Source: a virus. Taken from it: DNA of 53,242 bases. The stretch's first letter is position 1, and every line of letters begins with the position of its first letter. The stretch is from IMG/VR virus record IMGVR_UViG_3300035682_000049, positions 1-53,242 of that record, one strand, 5' to 3'. Of the stretch, positions 52,771 to 53,242 are shown in pieces. The translations under genes were made by a program, and so were the position numbers. The notes under the pieces are model-generated. The model searched no databases. It was given only the letters and a program-made list of their open reading frames with translations, and had not been told where the DNA came from.

Positions 52771-53242
52771 TACAACCCGCCAAAACTACTAGCGATTATA
52801 GTGTTAGAGGCTCCGGCAGCTCCAGCAGCTCCGGTAGGTCCAGTGGCTCCGGTAGGTCCAGTGGCTCCGGTTGCTCCAGTAGGTCCAGTGGCTCCGGTTG
52901 CTCCGGCTGTTCCGCTAGCTCCGGATGCACCGGGATCTCCGGTTGGTCCGGGTGGTCCTTGATCTCCAGTAGCTCCGGTTGCTCCGGCTGTTCCGCTAGC
53001 TCCGGATGCACCGGGATCTCCGGTTGGTCCGGGTGGTCCTTGATCTCCAGTAGCTCCGGTTGCTCCGGCTGTTCCGCTAGCTCCAGGTGCACCGGGATCT
53101 CCGGTTGGTCCGGGTGGTCCTTGATCTCCAGTAGCTCCGGTTGCTCCGGCTGTTCCGCTAGCTCCGGATGCACCGGGATCTCCGGTTGGTCCGGGTGGTC
53201 CTTGATCTCCAGTAGCTCCGGTTGCTCCGGCTGTTCCGCTAG
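52771..53242 (-). CDS. Collagen-like Gly-X-Y repeat protein (partial)
   Basis: Open to the right edge; the stop is TAG at 52771-52773. Reading on the minus strand the frame is Gly-X-Y throughout ([20 protein letters not shown], then PGASGAS) until a short ending [12 protein letters not shown]. Collagen-like triple helices occur in phage tail fibres. The frames that read Pro-Glu-Gln or similar in the same DNA are shadows. The start lies outside the window. Confidence 0.85.
52918..53242 (-). repeat. 81-bp tandem repeat in the collagen-like gene
   Basis: Four copies with starts at 52918, 52999, 53080 and 53161, period exactly 81 bp (27 residues, nine triplets). Copies are nearly identical; the third has a small change (CCAGGTGC for CCGGATGC). 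The last continues to the edge. Shorter 18-bp variants lie at 52830-52910. Recent expansion is likely. Confidence 0.85.

Noticed and set aside
52796-53173. Pro-Glu-Gln-rich frame ([11 protein letters not shown])
   Set aside because: A shadow of the collagen-like Gly-X-Y frame, which continues to a natural stop at 52771 and fits a known fibre type.

Overview
The window is part of a large tailed double-stranded DNA bacteriophage (Caudoviricetes). It carries a phage replication set, a terminase large subunit, a tail-collar protein, a collagen-like repeat protein and dozens of small, tightly packed unknown genes. There is no integrase, rRNA or tRNA. No portal, major capsid or lysis gene is visible, so the genome must be much larger than the window. 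The host cannot be named. An alpha-CTD-like protein, CsrA and a Ycf46/DUF2997/DUF1257 set are gene types that I associate with environmental Gram-negatives such as planctomycetes and cyanobacteria, which is a weak hint only.

Layout, almost all on the minus strand and therefore read right to left. 1-11.4 kb: replication and recombination (UDG-exonuclease-polymerase fusion cut by the left edge, TOPRIM primase, DnaB-like helicase, SF2 helicase, SbcC and SbcD). 11.4-19.1 kb: small unknown genes with a MarR-like winged-helix protein, a free-standing RNA polymerase alpha-CTD-like protein, an HNH nuclease, two tandem RHH-like paralogues, and two copies of a four-half-site palindromic operator. 19.1-22.2 kb: the most striking feature, a head-to-tail array of 17 short genes (50-71 codons). 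Most start MIRK-like and all are tryptophan/serine rich. They are joined by ATGA or similar stop/start overlaps, and the Shine-Dalgarno of the next gene is usually written by the last Trp codon of the previous one. 22.2-29.3 kb: conserved small phage genes, a small lipoprotein, a C5-cytosine methyltransferase with internal repeats, and small membrane proteins.

29.3-31.3 kb: terminase large subunit on the plus strand. 31.3-35.3 kb: a MerR-like regulator behind a 27-bp direct repeat, a 744-residue zinc-ribbon protein, and a divergent plus-strand gene. 35.3-42.98 kb: an operon around a Ycf46-type AAA+ ATPase, DUF2997 and a DUF1257-like protein. 43-46.8 kb: CsrA and small genes whose leaders repeatedly combine a promoter-like element with a terminator-like hairpin, plus a 400-bp structured region without a convincing gene. 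46.8-53.2 kb: glycosyltransferases, likely virion proteins, the tail-collar protein and the collagen-like protein cut by the right edge.

Read together, this is a virulent-type phage with its own replisome and several post-transcriptional and transcriptional regulators (CsrA, alpha-CTD, winged helix, MerR). Only three genes lie on the plus strand (11.4, 29.3 and 34.1 kb). Each starts 1-13 bp from the start of a minus-strand gene, which leaves no room for a conventional promoter between them.
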